From Flavobacteriales bacterium (GTDB lineage: Bacteria; Bacteroidota; Bacteroidia; Flavobacteriales_F; PHOS-HE28): a stretch of 64,000 bases of DNA. Positions 44,892-54,218 of the stretch are shown piece by piece. Under the pieces are notes generated by a model that searched no databases, had not been told where the DNA came from, and saw only the letters and a program-made list of their open reading frames with translations. The DNA lies in contig JADIYA010000006.1 of the NCBI GenBank assembly GCA_016705545.1, positions 248,001 through 312,000 of the forward strand, read 5' to 3'. The position numbers and the translations under genes are program-made. The first letter of the stretch is position 1. Each line of letters opens with the position of its first letter.

Positions 44892-46135
44892 ACCGCTTCC
44901 GGGAGATCGACGGCTACCTTGCCGCCATGCTGCGAAGCACGGGAGGGACTTTCGCCGAATCGGATACCGCAAGGGTCTGTGAGCTTTTGTTCATGACCGC
45001 CACCGAGGGACTCGTGGTGGTGGATGCCGATGGCCGTATCATGATGCAGAACCCCAGCCTGGCGCGCATGTTCGGTTACGCGTCCAACGAACTTCTGGGC
45101 CACGGCATCGAAGAGCTCCTGCCCGACTCCCTTCGCGCCAAGCATGCCGCCCACCGCGCCGCGTACGACCAGAAACCCGTGCAGCGCAGCATGGGCATGG
45201 GAATGGAACTCAAGGGGCGTCGTCAGGACGGAAGCGTGCTGCCTGTGGAGGTGAGCCTCAACCATTTCGAGGTGGAGGGCAAGCGCTATGTGATGGCACT
45301 GGTCTCGGACATCACCCTTCGGCGGCTGGCTGAAGATGAACTGGTGCGAACCAACGTTGAGCTGGAGGACCGCGTGGAGCTGCGCACCAGTGAGCTGAAA
45401 GCCGCCCAGGAGGGGCTGAAGGGCGCCTTGGAGAAGGAGCGTGAGCTCCATGCGCTGAAGAGCCGATTCGTGAGCATGGCGAGCCATGAGTTCCGAACCC
45501 CCTTGAGCACCATCATGGGCAGCATCGATCTGATCGCGCGCTACGCCAGCGAGGACGAGAAAGTGGACAAGCACGTCAAGCGCATCCGCTCGAAAGTGCG
45601 GGAGCTCACGGCCATGCTCAACGAGTTCCTCTCGCTCGAGCGCATAGAGCAAGGCATCGTGCAGGTGCAGATCTCGGAGATCGATGTGGTTCATCAGTGC
45701 ATTGAGCAGATTGAGGAGTTGCGGGGCCTGGCCAAGCCGGGCCAGCGCATCGACTACGACCACGATGGCCTGGAGCGCATGATCTCAACGGACGCGCAGA
45801 TGCTCGGGCACGTGGTCACCAATCTGGTCAGCAACGCGGTGAAATACAGCCCGGCCGGAACGCCTGTCGTGCTCCGCACATCCATCGACAAGGGGCGTCT
45901 CACCATCACTGTGACCGATCAGGGCGTGGGCATCCCCGTTGAGGACCAGCAGCACCTCTTCGACCGCTTCTTCCGCGGCAGCAATGTGACCACCATCCAA
46001 GGCACCGGACTCGGGCTCAACATCGTGAAACGCTACCTGGACCTGCTCGGCGGCACCATCGCCTTCTCGAGCAAGCCGGGCGAGACCATCTTCACCGTGG
46101 AGCTGCCGCAGCATTTCCCGACCCACTCCAACTGA
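44888..46135 (+). CDS. PAS-domain sensor histidine kinase
   Basis: 415 residues, no membrane segment: PAS domain (about 30-150; GRIMMQNPSLARMFGYASNELLG), coiled coil, dimerisation box with His about 199 in ASHEFRTPLSTIMG, N box NLVSNAVKYS, G1 VTDQGVGIP and G2 GTGLGLNIVKRYL. A soluble kinase that could sense redox or a diffusible ligand. Coupled to the cysteine-dioxygenase gene, and the partner response regulator follows 23 bp downstream. Confidence 0.93.
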   Translation: MNRFREIDGYLAAMLRSTGGTFAESDTARVCELLFMTATEGLVVVDADGRIMMQNPSLARMFGYASNELLGHGIEELLPDSLRAKHAAHRAAYDQKPVQRSMGMGMELKGRRQDGSVLPVEVSLNHFEVEGKRYVMALVSDITLRRLAEDELVRTNVELEDRVELRTSELKAAQEGLKGALEKERELHALKSRFVSMASHEFRTPLSTIMGSIDLIARYASEDEKVDKHVKRIRSKVRELTAMLNEFLSLERIEQGIVQVQISEIDVVHQCIEQIEELRGLAKPGQRIDYDHDGLERMISTDAQMLGHVVTNLVSNAVKYSPAGTPVVLRTSIDKGRLTITVTDQGVGIPVEDQQHLFDRFFRGSNVTTIQGTGLGLNIVKRYLDLLGGTIAFSSKPGETIFTVELPQHFPTHSN

Positions 46136-46158
46136 ACATCGATCACTCCTCCCCTCCC

Positions 46159-47220
46159 ATGCGAACCATCCTCCTGATCGAAGACGATGCCGACATGCGC
46201 GATAACACCGCCGAGATCCTCGAGCTCGCGAATTACCGGGTGATGAAAGCGGAGAACGGGCGCAGGGGAATCGAAATGGCGCGCAAGGAGAAGCCGGACC
46301 TGGTGCTCTGCGACATCATGATGCCCGAGCTCGATGGCTACAGCGTGCTGCACCTGCTCGGCAAAGACCCGGCAACCGCTGAATTACCCTTCATCTTCCT
46401 CAGCGCGAAGACAGAGCGCGGCGATATCCGCAAAGGCATGGAGCTGGGTGCGGATGACTACCTCACCAAGCCTTTCGAGGAAAGCGAATTGCTCAACGCC
46501 ATCGAAGGTCGCCTGAAGCGCTCCGAGCTTTTCCGGAAAGGATTCGACGGTGGCGTGGACGGCTTGAACAAGTTCCTCGACCAGGCGCGCGGACTTGAAG
46601 CCTTGAAGGAGCTGAGCAAGGACCGCAAGACGCGCAAGCTGCCCGCCAAGGAGATGCTCTTCCACGAGGGTGATGAGCTGCGCCACGTCCCCTACCTCAT
46701 CAGTGGCAAGGTGCGCACCTTCAAGATCAATAACGACGGGAAGGAATTCGTCACAGGCCTCCATGGCCCCGGCGATTTCATCGGCTACATGGGCCTGCTC
46801 GAAGGAGGCTTTGCCCTTGAGGCTGCTGAGACCATGGAGCCTTGTGAGGTTGCGCTGGTGCCTCGCGAGGACCTGCTCGCCTTGCTCTACAAGGACCGAG
46901 ATGTGAGCATCCGGTTCATCAAGATGCTGGCCCGCGACGTGAAGGAGAAGGAACAGCACCTGCTGCAACTCGCATATGCAAGCGTGCGCCAGCGGGTTGG
47001 CCAGGCCCTATTGCGCATCCATGCGCGCTACGCGGAGAAGCAAACCACCGCGCTCGGCGTGAAGATCAGCCGTGAGGACCTGGCCAGCGTGGTAGGCACT
47101 GCAACGGAGTCGCTGATCCGCTGCCTAACGGACCTCAAGGATGAGGGCATGATCGAGACCCAAGGGCGCGAGATCGTGATCAAGAACATGGCGAAGCTGG
47201 AGCAGTTGGCCAGCCGTTAA
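46159..47220 (+). CDS. Response regulator with Crp/Fnr-type output (REC-cNMP-HTH)
   Basis: 353 residues. Receiver domain 1-120 with acidic pair EDD, phospho-Asp about 52 in LVLCDIMMPELDGYS and Lys in YLTKPFE. A cyclic-nucleotide-type barrel follows (about 160-280; LPAKEMLFHEGDELRHVPYL), then a Crp winged helix with recognition helix TATESLIRCLTDL (E-xxx-R, as in Fnr). Phosphorylation by the adjacent kinase would feed directly into Fnr-type promoters. The receiver/Crp combination is known but uncommon. Confidence 0.93.
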   Translation: MRTILLIEDDADMRDNTAEILELANYRVMKAENGRRGIEMARKEKPDLVLCDIMMPELDGYSVLHLLGKDPATAELPFIFLSAKTERGDIRKGMELGADDYLTKPFEESELLNAIEGRLKRSELFRKGFDGGVDGLNKFLDQARGLEALKELSKDRKTRKLPAKEMLFHEGDELRHVPYLISGKVRTFKINNDGKEFVTGLHGPGDFIGYMGLLEGGFALEAAETMEPCEVALVPREDLLALLYKDRDVSIRFIKMLARDVKEKEQHLLQLAYASVRQRVGQALLRIHARYAEKQTTALGVKISREDLASVVGTATESLIRCLTDLKDEGMIETQGREIVIKNMAKLEQLASR

Positions 47221-47229
47221 GTTCGGGGC

Positions 47230-47966
47230 GTGGCTCCTGAGGCAATCGCCTTCTTCGTGCTGCTGCTTGCAGCGGAAGTGCTCGGCACCGTCGGGGGCTT
47301 CGGTTCCAGCATGCTCGTGATGCCGCTCGCCGGGTTCTTCTGCCCTTCGATCAGGCATTGGGCCTCACGGCCCTCTTCCATGTGTTCAGCAACGGCGCCA
47401 AGATGATCCTCTTCCGTGAAGGGGTCTCACGCTGGCTCCTGCTTTGGCTCGGCATCCCAGCCGTCATCGGCGTCATCGTGGGCGCGCGGCTCACAGTGCG
47501 ATTCGATGAACGCATGCTCTCCTTGCTGCTTGGTGCGCTGCTCGTATGCATGGGCGTCCTGCTGCTCATCCGCAGCCAATGGAAACTGAAGGCCACAAGG
47601 GGCAATGCTGTCTGGGGCGGGGCAGTGAGCGGCGCCATCGCCGGATTGGCTGGTACCGGAGGGGCGGTGCGCGGAGTCACACTGGCCGCATTCGGTCTAT
47701 CCAAGAATGCTTTCGTGAGCACCAGTGCCTGGATCGATATGGGCGTGGACCTGAGCCGTTCCGTGGTGTACGCCTCACAGGGCTTCATGTCCGCTGGGGT
47801 GCTTGCCTACCTGCCGGCCATGGCCGTGGCGAGTTTCGGCGGCAGCTGGATAGGCAAGCAATTGCTCGTGCGGATCCCGCAGGAGAGCTTCCGGAAAATC
47901 GTGCTCGGGCTAGTGGTGGCCATGGGCGCTATCTCCATTTGGCGCGCTTGGCCCCCGGCCGCCTGA
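47230..47966 (+). CDS. TauE/SafE family sulfite/anion exporter, frameshifted in this sequence
   Basis: About 245 residues from GTG 47230: EAIAFFVLLLAAEVLGTVGGFGSSMLVMPLAGFF is the usual first TauE/SafE helix pair, and the second half has GAVSGAIAGLAGTGGAVRGV and a final helix. The frame breaks at 47338-47342: one more T gives GFFLPFDQALGLTALFHVFS. Sulfite export would suit a neighbour of cysteine dioxygenase, whose product yields sulfite. That link is inference. Confidence 0.82.
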
Positions 47967-47980
47967 TCGCGTGGCGCTGC

Positions 47981-49006
47981 TCAGCGGGGCTTCACCCTCA
48001 CGCCCTTCTCCGCCAGCCGATTCAAGCCCAAAGCGGCGTCAGTGTACTGCGGGTCCAGTTGAATGGCCAGCTTGTAGTCTGCGTAAGCGCTGTCGAGTTC
48101 TCCTTCCAATTCATAAGTGACACCCCGGCTGTAATAGGCCTGCACGTATGTAGGCAGTTTCGCAATGGCCACGCTGAACTCGATCCGCGCCTCAGCGATG
48201 CGCCGCTGATGCTCCAACAAGATGTACCCGGTGTTGTAATACGGTGCAGGGTAGTCGGAATCGATCTCCTTCATGCGGGCATAGAGCGCGAGCGCCAAAC
48301 TGTCACGGCCATGCTCCTGCGCGTACATGGCCTTGTTATACAGCGCCTCGATGCTGCCGGGGCGCAAGGCGATCGCATTGTCATAATAGGACAGCGCCAG
48401 GTCATTGTGCCGTGCAGCGTGGAGCACACCGAGTGACACGTAGCTGTCGTACAGTTCAGGGTCCCTCTCGATAGCGGTCTGGTAACTGCTGATGGCCAGG
48501 TTCGTGTCGCCCGCAAGCCGGTGAATCCAGCCTTTCAGGTTATAGGTGCTCCCGTTGAGAGGGTCGATGCGCAGCGCTTCATTGGCCATGGCCATGGCAT
48601 CCGCATAGCGCCCTTGCATCAGGTACACCTCGCTGAGCTTCGACCGTGCGTCGATGCTCCCTGGCTCCACGGCAATAGCGCCCTTCAATTGAGCCTCCGC
48701 ATCCAGCACCCGCAGCTTGGTGAAGTACAGGCTGCCCAAGGCGATGCGCCATTCCGCGGATAGGCTGTCGAGGGCAATGGCCCGCTTCCAATCCGCCTCG
48801 GCGAGACGCATGCTATCCAGGGCTTCGAAGAAACGCGCGCGCGCAGCGAAGGATCCCGGGTCCGTCGGCCGCTCGATGATGCGCTGCTCGATCCAAGCGA
48901 GGCTTCCCTCTTGGGGCGCATCCTCTGCTCCGGCTTCTGTTGCCGCATTGCACGCACCAAGCAGGATAAGCGGCAATGCCGCGAGGAAGGCGATGTGTTG
49001 TCCCAT
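47981..49006 (-). CDS. TPR-repeat lipoprotein
   Basis: 341 residues. Lipobox LGAC near 19, then about seven TPR units, for example AEADWKRAIALDSLSAEWRIALGSLYF (70 to 96), SKLSEVYLMQGRYADAM, YNLKGWIHRLAGDTNLA and DYKLAIQLDPQYTDAALGLN. Probably a periplasmic or outer-membrane scaffold. Downstream of recA on the same strand, separated by a terminator. Confidence 0.85.
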   Translation of the reverse strand: MGQHIAFLAALPLILLGACNAATEAGAEDAPQEGSLAWIEQRIIERPTDPGSFAARARFFEALDSMRLAEADWKRAIALDSLSAEWRIALGSLYFTKLRVLDAEAQLKGAIAVEPGSIDARSKLSEVYLMQGRYADAMAMANEALRIDPLNGSTYNLKGWIHRLAGDTNLAISSYQTAIERDPELYDSYVSLGVLHAARHNDLALSYYDNAIALRPGSIEALYNKAMYAQEHGRDSLALALYARMKEIDSDYPAPYYNTGYILLEHQRRIAEARIEFSVAIAKLPTYVQAYYSRGVTYELEGELDSAYADYKLAIQLDPQYTDAALGLNRLAEKGVRVKPR

Positions 49007-49014
49007 GGAAAGGC

Positions 49015-49045
49015 GAAGGCCCCGGTTTCACCATCCGGGGCCTTC
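49015..49045 (-). terminator. Terminator downstream of recA
   Basis: 11-bp stem GAAGGCCCCGG / CCGGGGCCTTC with a 9-nt loop, between recA and the TPR gene; the minus-strand continuation is GCCTTTCC. Confidence 0.65.
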
Positions 49046-49065
49046 AAAAGTAGCGGGGCAACCCA

Positions 49066-50085
<1,020 letters not shown>

Positions 50086-50525
50086 GATTGATGGTGGTTT
50101 GCGGTTCGCTATGCACGCTTGACAGGAAATCCGTCGGTAGCGTGACGCCCAATTAAGCATCACGGCCAGGCCTTTGCCAAATTTCTTGGCAGGAAGTTTT
50201 GAACAGTACCCAGAAAGACAGGCTGTGGAGCCGCAGGGATCAAGGTCGGGATTGACCGCCTTCGTAGGCCTTCCCCTCTATGAAAGGACTTCGATGGAAC
50301 AGCCGCTATTCGCTCCGCTCGCCGCTATTTCGTCCTGTTCCGGCACTCAGGCAGGGCTTGGAGGTCGGGGTAGGCCGCTTTTGTCGTCCTTCCCCAATTG
50401 GGAAGGCTTCAACGCCACCATCGGCCCTGCGGGCCTTGGAACGTACAGGCGAACAGTTCACTCAAGCTTCGCTTGGCTCGCCGGCGCCTGTACGTTCCAG
50501 CGGCTTCGCCGCTGGTGCGCATTGG
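50086..50525. repeat. Gene-free region of nested hairpins and an imperfect direct repeat between recA and tRNA-Ser
   Basis: No supported gene. Contains an imperfect direct repeat (50243-50276 and 50362-50395, sharing AGGTCGGG and CCTTCCCC), hairpin CCTTCCC/GGGAAGG (50388-50406), hairpin GGCCC/GGGCC (50423-50435), a 14-bp inverted repeat GGAACGTACAGGCG / CGCCTGTACGTTCC (50438-50451 and 50485-50498) enclosing a smaller CAAGC/GCTTG hairpin, and an adjoining 8-bp hairpin CCAGCGGC-TTC-GCCGCTGG (50497-50515). It could be a structured RNA, a short palindromic repeat element or a recombination scar. Confidence 0.6.
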
Positions 50526-50610
50526 CGGAGAGGGAGGGATTCGAACCCCCGTTACCCGTAGGTAAAGCGGTTTTCAAGACCGCCGCATTCGACCACTCTG
50601 CCACCTCTCC
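50526..50610 (-). tRNA. tRNA-Ser (anticodon UGA)
   Basis: 85 nt on the minus strand. Acceptor stem GGAGAGG/CCTCTCC, anticodon stem-loop CGGTCTTGAAAACCG with anticodon TGA, a long variable arm typical of class II tRNAs, T-loop GGTTCGAATCC and discriminator G. No CCA encoded. Confidence 0.95.
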
Positions 50611-50652
50611 GAGCGCGGCGCGAATGTAGAGGCCCGCATTCACCGAAGGTGC

Positions 50653-51111
50653 TCAGGCACCTTGGCGAAGGTGCTTGTCCAGCGCGGCCAGGGCTGCTCG
50701 TCGCACCTTGCCCTGAACGAAAGGCGTCCATCCGAGCAGCCAACCCGAGGCCCCCAACGATTGACGGCTCCATCGCCAGAAGTTGAATCGGTCGCGCTGC
50801 TCCACGATGAGTCCATCGCGGAGCTTGAATTCGCTCCGAATGATGTTATGGACCTTGCGTCCCGTGGAGGCGAAGGTGTAATGTGCGTGCCACTCGCATG
50901 TGCCGCTGACTTCATCCGCGTGCAGTACGGTGAACGTAATCCGCAGGTCCTTGCTTCGGCCCAGGAGCATTCTCCACATGGCCCGCACTTCCTCGGCATT
51001 CAATTCACCGAAGGCGGGATCGCGGAAGCGTGCATCCTCGGCGTAGCAGGCGCCCATGGCTGCGGCATCGCCGGCGGCGAAGGCGGTATAAAGACGATCG
51101 ATCACCGACAT
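50653..51111 (-). CDS. SnoaL/NTF2-like protein
   Basis: 152 residues from the ATG before SVIDRLYTAFAAGD. Pattern of the nuclear-transport-factor-2 fold: helix 1 with AAMGACYAEDARFRDPAFGEL, then strands CEWHAHYTFASTGRKVHNI and FKLRDGLIVEQRDRFNFWRW. Small ligand-binding or isomerase-like domain; substrate unknown. Starts 13 bp after the stop of the methyltransferase-like gene on the same strand. Confidence 0.8.
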   Translation of the reverse strand: MSVIDRLYTAFAAGDAAAMGACYAEDARFRDPAFGELNAEEVRAMWRMLLGRSKDLRITFTVLHADEVSGTCEWHAHYTFASTGRKVHNIIRSEFKLRDGLIVEQRDRFNFWRWSRQSLGASGWLLGWTPFVQGKVRRAALAALDKHLRQGA

Positions 51112-51124
51112 GGTCCGGCTGTTC

Positions 51125-51808
51125 TCACGATCGCGTCGCGAACCACAGGTGGTGCTTGGTGCCTTTGCTGCCGTGGGCATGCACTTTCTCTTCCCGCACG
51201 CGGAAGCCGGCCATCGCCAAACGCTTGGTGAAGGGCGCATCGGGGTGCGTGCTCCATACCGCGAGCACCCCGTGCGGGCGCAGCGCATCGTAGGCTGAGC
51301 GAAGGCCACGGTGCGAATAGAGGCGGTTGTTCCTCGGCTGGGTCAATCCTTCGGGGCCATTGTCGGTATCGAGCAGGATGGCATCGTAGCCATCGCGCTC
51401 AGTACGGATCAGCTCCAGCACATCGCCCACGAAGACCTTGGTGCGCGGATCCTTCATCGGGTTGCCGGAGCGCTCGCCCATCGGCCCTTTGTTCCATTCC
51501 ACGACTTCGGGAACCAACTCGGCTACCACCACCTCCCCTTTTGCACCGATGCCGCGGAGCGCCGCCGCCAAGGTGAAGCCCATGCCCAAGCCGCCAACGA
51601 GCACGCGCGCACGGCTGGTATCCTTCAGCTGCTTCAGCGCGAGTTCCGCCAATGCATCCTCCGATCCGTGGATCGCGGTGCTCATCAACTCACCATCGAT
51701 CCCTACCACTTCGATCGCGAACTCCTCGCTCCGTTGGAAAAGCCGCAGCTCGCCTCCGCCATCGGGGATCTGTGCCGTGGCAAGCAAGGTGTTGGTCCGC
51801 ATGCGCAT
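51125..51808 (-). CDS. Spermidine-synthase-like methyltransferase-fold protein
   Basis: 227 residues from ATG 51808 (ATG 51802 equally possible); the frame runs far upstream without support. Rossmann motif VLVGGLGMGFTLAAAL (about 70-85), VVVAELVPEVVEWN, and ILLDTDNGPEGL in place of the usual DxxxPxGxA segment. Related to the spermine/spermidine synthase superfamily, though the short N-terminal domain makes aminopropyl transfer uncertain. Probably cotranscribed with the NTF2-like gene. Confidence 0.75.
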   Translation of the reverse strand: MRMRTNTLLATAQIPDGGGELRLFQRSEEFAIEVVGIDGELMSTAIHGSEDALAELALKQLKDTSRARVLVGGLGMGFTLAAALRGIGAKGEVVVAELVPEVVEWNKGPMGERSGNPMKDPRTKVFVGDVLELIRTERDGYDAILLDTDNGPEGLTQPRNNRLYSHRGLRSAYDALRPHGVLAVWSTHPDAPFTKRLAMAGFRVREEKVHAHGSKGTKHHLWFATRS

Positions 51809-51995
51809 GGCGAAAGATGGGGAGAAAGGACTGAGGCGATGGAAAACGGCTGCCCGAAGCGTCCATGGGCGGTCGAAACCGGAATGCACGTACCTGCTCT
51901 TCCCAGGGTCGCAACTCGCATCCATGGTTGATTGAGCAGCAATCTGCCCGCTTAGATGAACTGGGCCAAACGCGCACTTGCTAGCTTTCCGCTCG

Positions 51996-52901
51996 ATGCC
52001 CAAGAAGGACATCCTCCTGATCAAGGACCTGGCCGCGTTCGAGAAGATCGTGAACCGCGACCCGCGACCGTACGACATCAACATGATGGTGATGCCGGGC
52101 ACCCTGGAGGACAAGCACAAGAACGTTGATCCGAACACAGGTATTCCGGCGCTGCGGCGCGTCTTCAACCTCATCTACCTGCTGAAGAGTGGCCAACACG
52201 ACGTGCAACTCGGGGCCGAAGAGCGCTGGCTGAGGCCGAACGACCTCGTTGTCGTGCCGGAGAATACGGTCTATGCTTCGCGCTACATCAACCAGTGCAC
52301 CGGCTATTGCATCCACTTCAAGACCGAGTTCATCCAGCCCTTGCTCAGCGGATCTCTTGCGGCCGACTTCCCGTGCTTCGACCTGGAGGCCGAGCACATC
52401 ATCAACGTCACCGAGGAGGAGAGCGCGCTGCTCGCGCAGAGCTTCCGCGACATCATCAGCGAATATGAGCGCTGCAGCCACGAGAAGGACCATCTGCTGC
52501 GCAACCTCATCCACATCCTGCTGCTGCGCGTGCGCGAGATCCATCGGCCGCATGCGAATAAGCTGAAGGAAACGGCCACGCGCGCCATGGACCTCACCAA
52601 CCGTTTCAAGCACCTCGTGGAGAAGAACTTCATCGAGCAGCGCCATGTGAGCTGGTATGCGGACAAGCTCAACATCACGCCCAATCATTTGGGTGATGTG
52701 GTGAAGGAAACCATCGGCCGTTCGCCCCGGCAGGTGATCGCCGATGTACTTCTCCTTGAGGCCAAGGTCCTGCTCCGTTCCACGGACAATACGATCTCGC
52801 AAGTGGCACAGCAGCTGCACTTCGACGACCAGGCGCACTTCGCGCACTTCATCAAGCAGCGCAGCGGACTCTCCCCGACCGAACTGAGGTCGAAGCTGTA
52901 A
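51996..52901 (+). CDS. AraC family transcriptional regulator
   Basis: 301 residues. N-terminal cupin-like sensor domain with LRPNDLVVVPENTVYAS and CTGYCIHFKTEFI, and two C-terminal helix-turn-helix motifs: SWYADKLNITPNHLGDVV (212 to 229) and ISQVAQQLHFDDQAHFAHFI with the usual GLSPTELR ending. Upstream of a cupin protein gene that it may control. Confidence 0.92.
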   Translation: MPKKDILLIKDLAAFEKIVNRDPRPYDINMMVMPGTLEDKHKNVDPNTGIPALRRVFNLIYLLKSGQHDVQLGAEERWLRPNDLVVVPENTVYASRYINQCTGYCIHFKTEFIQPLLSGSLAADFPCFDLEAEHIINVTEEESALLAQSFRDIISEYERCSHEKDHLLRNLIHILLLRVREIHRPHANKLKETATRAMDLTNRFKHLVEKNFIEQRHVSWYADKLNITPNHLGDVVKETIGRSPRQVIADVLLLEAKVLLRSTDNTISQVAQQLHFDDQAHFAHFIKQRSGLSPTELRSKL

Positions 52902-52982
52902 TTCGTACAAGGTCTCCCGTGTTCCGTCCAAGGATGCCGCCTTGGGGCGAGGGGACCTTTGTCCGCACAAAACCCAAGCACC

Positions 52983-53459
52983 ATGAAGACCCGGATCATC
53001 ACCAGCCTGGCGTCGATCGGCGCAGGCGCTGCTCTCGCCCTCACCTACGCGTTCTCAACCCCCAAAACCCATACTACCATGCTCGACACACTTGCAACCA
53101 CCGAATACAAGAACTTCGGGAAGCCCGATGAAGTGCGCACCTTCCCGAAAGGGCGTGTGGAACTCATCAACATCGGCGGCGCCATGATCGGCCGCGGCAT
53201 CTTCGAGCCCGGCTGGCGCTGGAGCACCAGTGTGATGCCCATCGCGAAGACGAAGAGCTGCGAAGCACCGCACTTCCAATACCATGTGGCGGGTACGTTG
53301 CATGTGGTGATGGACGACGGTACCGAATTCGACCTGAAGCCGGGTGATGTCTCCCTGCTCCCCAGCGGTCACGACGCTTGGACCGTCGGCGACGAGGCCG
53401 CGATCGTGATCGATTTCCAAGGCATGGTGGACTACGCCACCGGGCAGCACAAGCACTAG
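52983..53459 (+). CDS. Cupin domain protein with signal peptide or anchor
   Basis: 158 residues. N-terminal hydrophobic segment SLASIGAGAALALTYAFS, then a single cupin with CEAPHFQYHVAGTLHVVMDDG (first motif) and GDVSLLPSGHDAWTVGDE (second motif). The -7-like GACCTTTG at 52954-52961 lies 21 bp before the ATG. Ligand unknown. Followed by a terminator. Confidence 0.8.
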   Translation: MKTRIITSLASIGAGAALALTYAFSTPKTHTTMLDTLATTEYKNFGKPDEVRTFPKGRVELINIGGAMIGRGIFEPGWRWSTSVMPIAKTKSCEAPHFQYHVAGTLHVVMDDGTEFDLKPGDVSLLPSGHDAWTVGDEAAIVIDFQGMVDYATGQHKH

Positions 53460-53479
53460 CCTTCATTTTCTCCAACCGA

Positions 53480-53504
53480 AAGCCCGGCGATGGTCCGGGC
53501 TTTT
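53480..53504 (+). terminator. Intrinsic terminator after the cupin gene
   Basis: Stem AAGCCCGG / CCGGGCTT with a 7-nt loop, running into TT. Confidence 0.8.
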
Positions 53505-53515
53505 GGTGTTTGGGT

Positions 53516-53583
53516 GTATCACGAATTGTGATACCCCCTGCCGTTGCTGGGTTTGCGGTTGGTATCACAGATCGTGATACCAA
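53516..53583. repeat. Two copies of a GTATCAC-N5-GTGATAC palindrome
   Basis: GTATCAC-GAATT-GTGATAC at 53516-53534 and GTATCAC-AGATC-GTGATAC at 53563-53580, the latter extended to TTGGTATCAC/GTGATACCAA (53559-53583). Centres 46-47 bp apart. They lie between the cupin terminator and a convergent AT-richer gene, so they are either an operator pair or a palindromic repeat element. Confidence 0.7.
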
Positions 53584-53655
53584 CGAAAGGTGCAGGGTCA
53601 ACGCCAAATGCGCGAGAGACCCTGTACGCATCTGGAGCACCCACCATACCACGGT

Positions 53656-54105
53656 CTAATGCCCGCAATAGGCAACGTCAGTCAGCGCAAGGATGAGTTG
53701 CCAAACCGTCGCAATGGTTGAGACCACAGTAAGGCCAGCGACAACATAGAAGCCTATACGCTCCCGATGACTTAGGATTCCATCGCGCTGTTTCGCAATG
53801 TGCTCCAAGTAAAAAGCCTTCCCTTTCCATGTCAGGTTGTATAAGAGTTCAGCCTTTTCGTCACCCATAATGTCAACGTGATCAGAATCAAAGCAGACTA
53901 TCAGAGTATGGTAAGAGCTGCCCACATACTTGCCCTCCTTCGTCATTTCCCATATAACGTCTTTCACCGACTTCCTGTCAATTCCAGTGCGCTCCATGAA
54001 CTCTCGCAAAAAGGGCTTGATATCGACGTAGGCACCTCCGGCCGACGAGGTATTCTCCGCCAAGTATTTCAAGAAAGCGATGCCCAAGTCATCATTACTA
54101 TTCAT
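53656..54105 (-). CDS. Hypothetical protein with C-terminal membrane helix, probably acquired
   Basis: 149 residues, no family recognised. The soluble N-terminal part (about 1-110) contains DRKSVKDVIWEMTKEGKYVGSS, which looks like a small winged-helix arrangement, followed by LTWKGKAFYLEHI and a membrane helix FYVVAGLTVVSTIATVWQLILAL. Base composition is visibly AT-richer than the neighbours, which suggests transfer. It lies next to the GTATCAC palindromes and upstream of dnaE on the opposite strand. Confidence 0.6.
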   Translation of the reverse strand: MNSNDDLGIAFLKYLAENTSSAGGAYVDIKPFLREFMERTGIDRKSVKDVIWEMTKEGKYVGSSYHTLIVCFDSDHVDIMGDEKAELLYNLTWKGKAFYLEHIAKQRDGILSHRERIGFYVVAGLTVVSTIATVWQLILALTDVAYCGH

Positions 54106-54218
54106 GAATGCAAGTTACTCAGGGCATTGGGACTCATGCCTGACCAGGTGCGGGGGTTGGTGGATAACTGAGCTCAGCGACCTCCCCCTCCCACCGATAG
54201 TTTCGCGCTTCGCTACCG

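Noticed and set aside
50174..50629. 151-codon plus-strand frame across the hairpin region and tRNA-Ser
   Set aside because: Runs through the tRNA gene and the inverted repeats; composition is not coding-like.
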